From a virus, in IMG/VR virus record IMGVR_UViG_3300042520_000388, positions 1-37,718 of that record: DNA of 37,718 nt. The stretch is one strand, 5' to 3'. The notes beneath the pieces are model-generated. The model did no database searches. It was not told where the DNA came from and was given only the letters and a program-made list of their open reading frames with translations. Positions 37,017 through 37,718 of the stretch are shown piece by piece. How positions within the stretch are numbered: position 1 is the stretch's first letter; the number at the start of each line of letters is the position of its first letter. The position numbers and the translations under genes were made by a program.

Positions 37017-37040
37017 TGTGTGGTAATCTGTTTTTCTAAA
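37013..37040 (+). promoter_or_regulatory. Possible promoter for the last genes
   Basis: TTGATG (37013-37018), 16 bases, TCTAAA (37035-37040). Weak but placed in the only gap between the basic-protein genes; TGAAAGG (37044-37050) then serves ATG 37058. Confidence 0.3.
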
Positions 37041-37057
37041 CCTTGAAAGGAACGATT

Positions 37058-37171
37058 ATGCCTAAAGTTGGAAAAATGAAATTCCCTTACACCGCCAAAG
37101 GTAAGGCTGACGCAAAGAAAATGGCCAAGAAGATGGACAAACCGATGATGAAGGCCAAGAAAAAGAAGTAA
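37058..37171 (+). CDS. Very small Lys-rich protein
   Basis: 37 residues, TGAAAGG as SD. The sequence (KFPYTAKGKADAKKMAKK ... MKAKKKK) is a short Lys-rich peptide of a kind also found in cyanophage genomes beside structural genes. About one residue in three is Lys. It probably binds nucleic acid. Confidence 0.55.
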   Translation: MPKVGKMKFPYTAKGKADAKKMAKKMDKPMMKAKKKK

Positions 37172-37718
37172 ATGTCTACTGCTGGTGCGCTCATCAACAG
37201 GGTGTCACGGCAACTGTTATCTGGAACGATTGAGGAACGGAACAAGTTAGCAACAACCGTTACATCGTCAGATACTTCTATTGTCATGTCTTATGACTTG
37301 GCTGGTTTGCGCGCTGGATCGGTGTTTGAGATTGATTCGGAACTCATGTATATCTGGGTTGCTGAGTCAGGTTCTAAGACTTTGACTGTTGAGCGAGGCT
37401 ATTTGGGTACGACTGCTGCTGCACATACGGCTGGCGCACTTGCTATTTTGAACCCACGTTTCCCACAACAACAACTGTTGGATTCGTTCAACCAGGAACT
37501 AGATGATTTGTCTAGCCCATCTAACGGTTTGTTTCGGGTGGTTGCAGCGAATGTTGATTACAACGGTTCTGACCGTCAGGTTAACTTGACTAGCGCAACC
37601 ACGATTATCGATTTGATTGATGTGCGTTTACGCTATTTATCTTCTGATTATCCGGTGTTGCGTGGGGTTCGTTTGTCAAGGGATTTGCCTACATCCGATT
37701 TTGCGTCAGGGTTTGCTT
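37172..37718 (+). CDS. Tail/neck structural protein, N-terminal part (truncated by window edge)
   Basis: 182 residues visible from ATG 37172, directly after the previous stop; the frame is open to the last base. The domain at ~25-95 (SSDTSIVMSYDLAGLRAGSVFEIDSELMYI...LTVERGYLGTTAAAHTAGALAI) resembles the N-terminal part of the tail protein at 235 and is common in podovirus-like tail or neck proteins. It continues outside the window. Confidence 0.6.
   Translation, partial: MSTAGALINRVSRQLLSGTIEERNKLATTVTSSDTSIVMSYDLAGLRAGSVFEIDSELMYIWVAESGSKTLTVERGYLGTTAAAHTAGALAILNPRFPQQQLLDSFNQELDDLSSPSNGLFRVVAANVDYNGSDRQVNLTSATTIIDLIDVRLRYLSSDYPVLRGVRLSRDLPTSDFASGFA

Noticed and set aside
1-37718. CRISPR array, insertion sequence or attachment site
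   Set aside because: No regularly spaced direct repeats with unique spacers, no transposase or integrase frame and no terminal inverted repeats were seen.

Overview
The window is a stretch of a tailed double-stranded DNA phage genome, very likely a phage of an actinobacterium. Every gene I can support lies on the + strand, packed with ATGA/TAATG-type overlaps. The host call rests on a WhiB-type iron-sulfur regulator gene (11343-11630), a family known from Actinobacteria and their phages, and on several small proteins that resemble families common in actinophages. The Thr-run linker of the secreted protein at 3539 would fit a planktonic Acidimicrobiia-like host, but that is a guess. No integrase, immunity repressor, DNA polymerase, primase, RNA polymerase or tRNA gene is visible.

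Layout: 1-3564 holds a truncated tail-protein end and tail/fibre genes, including a two-gene cassette (fibre plus small partner) present three times in tandem. 3539-6155 holds a large secreted Thr/Pro-rich protein followed by the lysis genes (small membrane protein, r1t-like holin, M15 peptidase endolysin, TM plus coiled-coil protein). 6178-8387 holds a metallophosphoesterase and small conserved genes. 8442-10683 is a recombination operon (YqaJ-type exonuclease, annealing protein, PD-(D/E)XK resolvase) behind a consensus promoter. 10684-14449 holds a structured leader, a secreted lysozyme-like protein, WhiB, a possible helicase loader, an HTH protein and an orphan C5 cytosine methyltransferase with an unusual repeated recognition region. 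14446-18022 is an island of small genes with a different base composition, two promoters with matching leader hairpins, and a short beta-clamp-like protein. 18023-18913 is a non-coding region full of inverted repeats, with a change of strand composition, directly before the terminase.

18914-37718 is the head and structural module: terminase large subunit with an N-terminal HTH, a Lys-rich basic protein, portal, a 1677-residue virion protein with three further structural proteins, scaffold, N4-gp56-type major capsid protein, a perfect terminator, a head/tail fibre-like gene, a protein made of nine exactly phased 20-residue repeats, a glycosyltransferase, three small basic proteins and a truncated tail protein at the right edge. 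The presence of an N4-gp56-type capsid and large internal-type proteins, with no recognisable tape measure or sheath, suggests podovirus-like morphology (inference). Both window ends fall inside tail genes, so the source genome may be circular or circularly permuted, but the two ends do not join in frame and some sequence is probably missing.

The observations I rate highest are the twin leader hairpins that present a Shine-Dalgarno in the loop (14499, 16571), the 10-bp-arm palindrome across a start codon (16318-16340), the hairpin-rich region before the terminase, the nine-fold 20-residue repeat protein, the triplicated fibre cassette and the anchored mucin-like protein next to the lysis genes.
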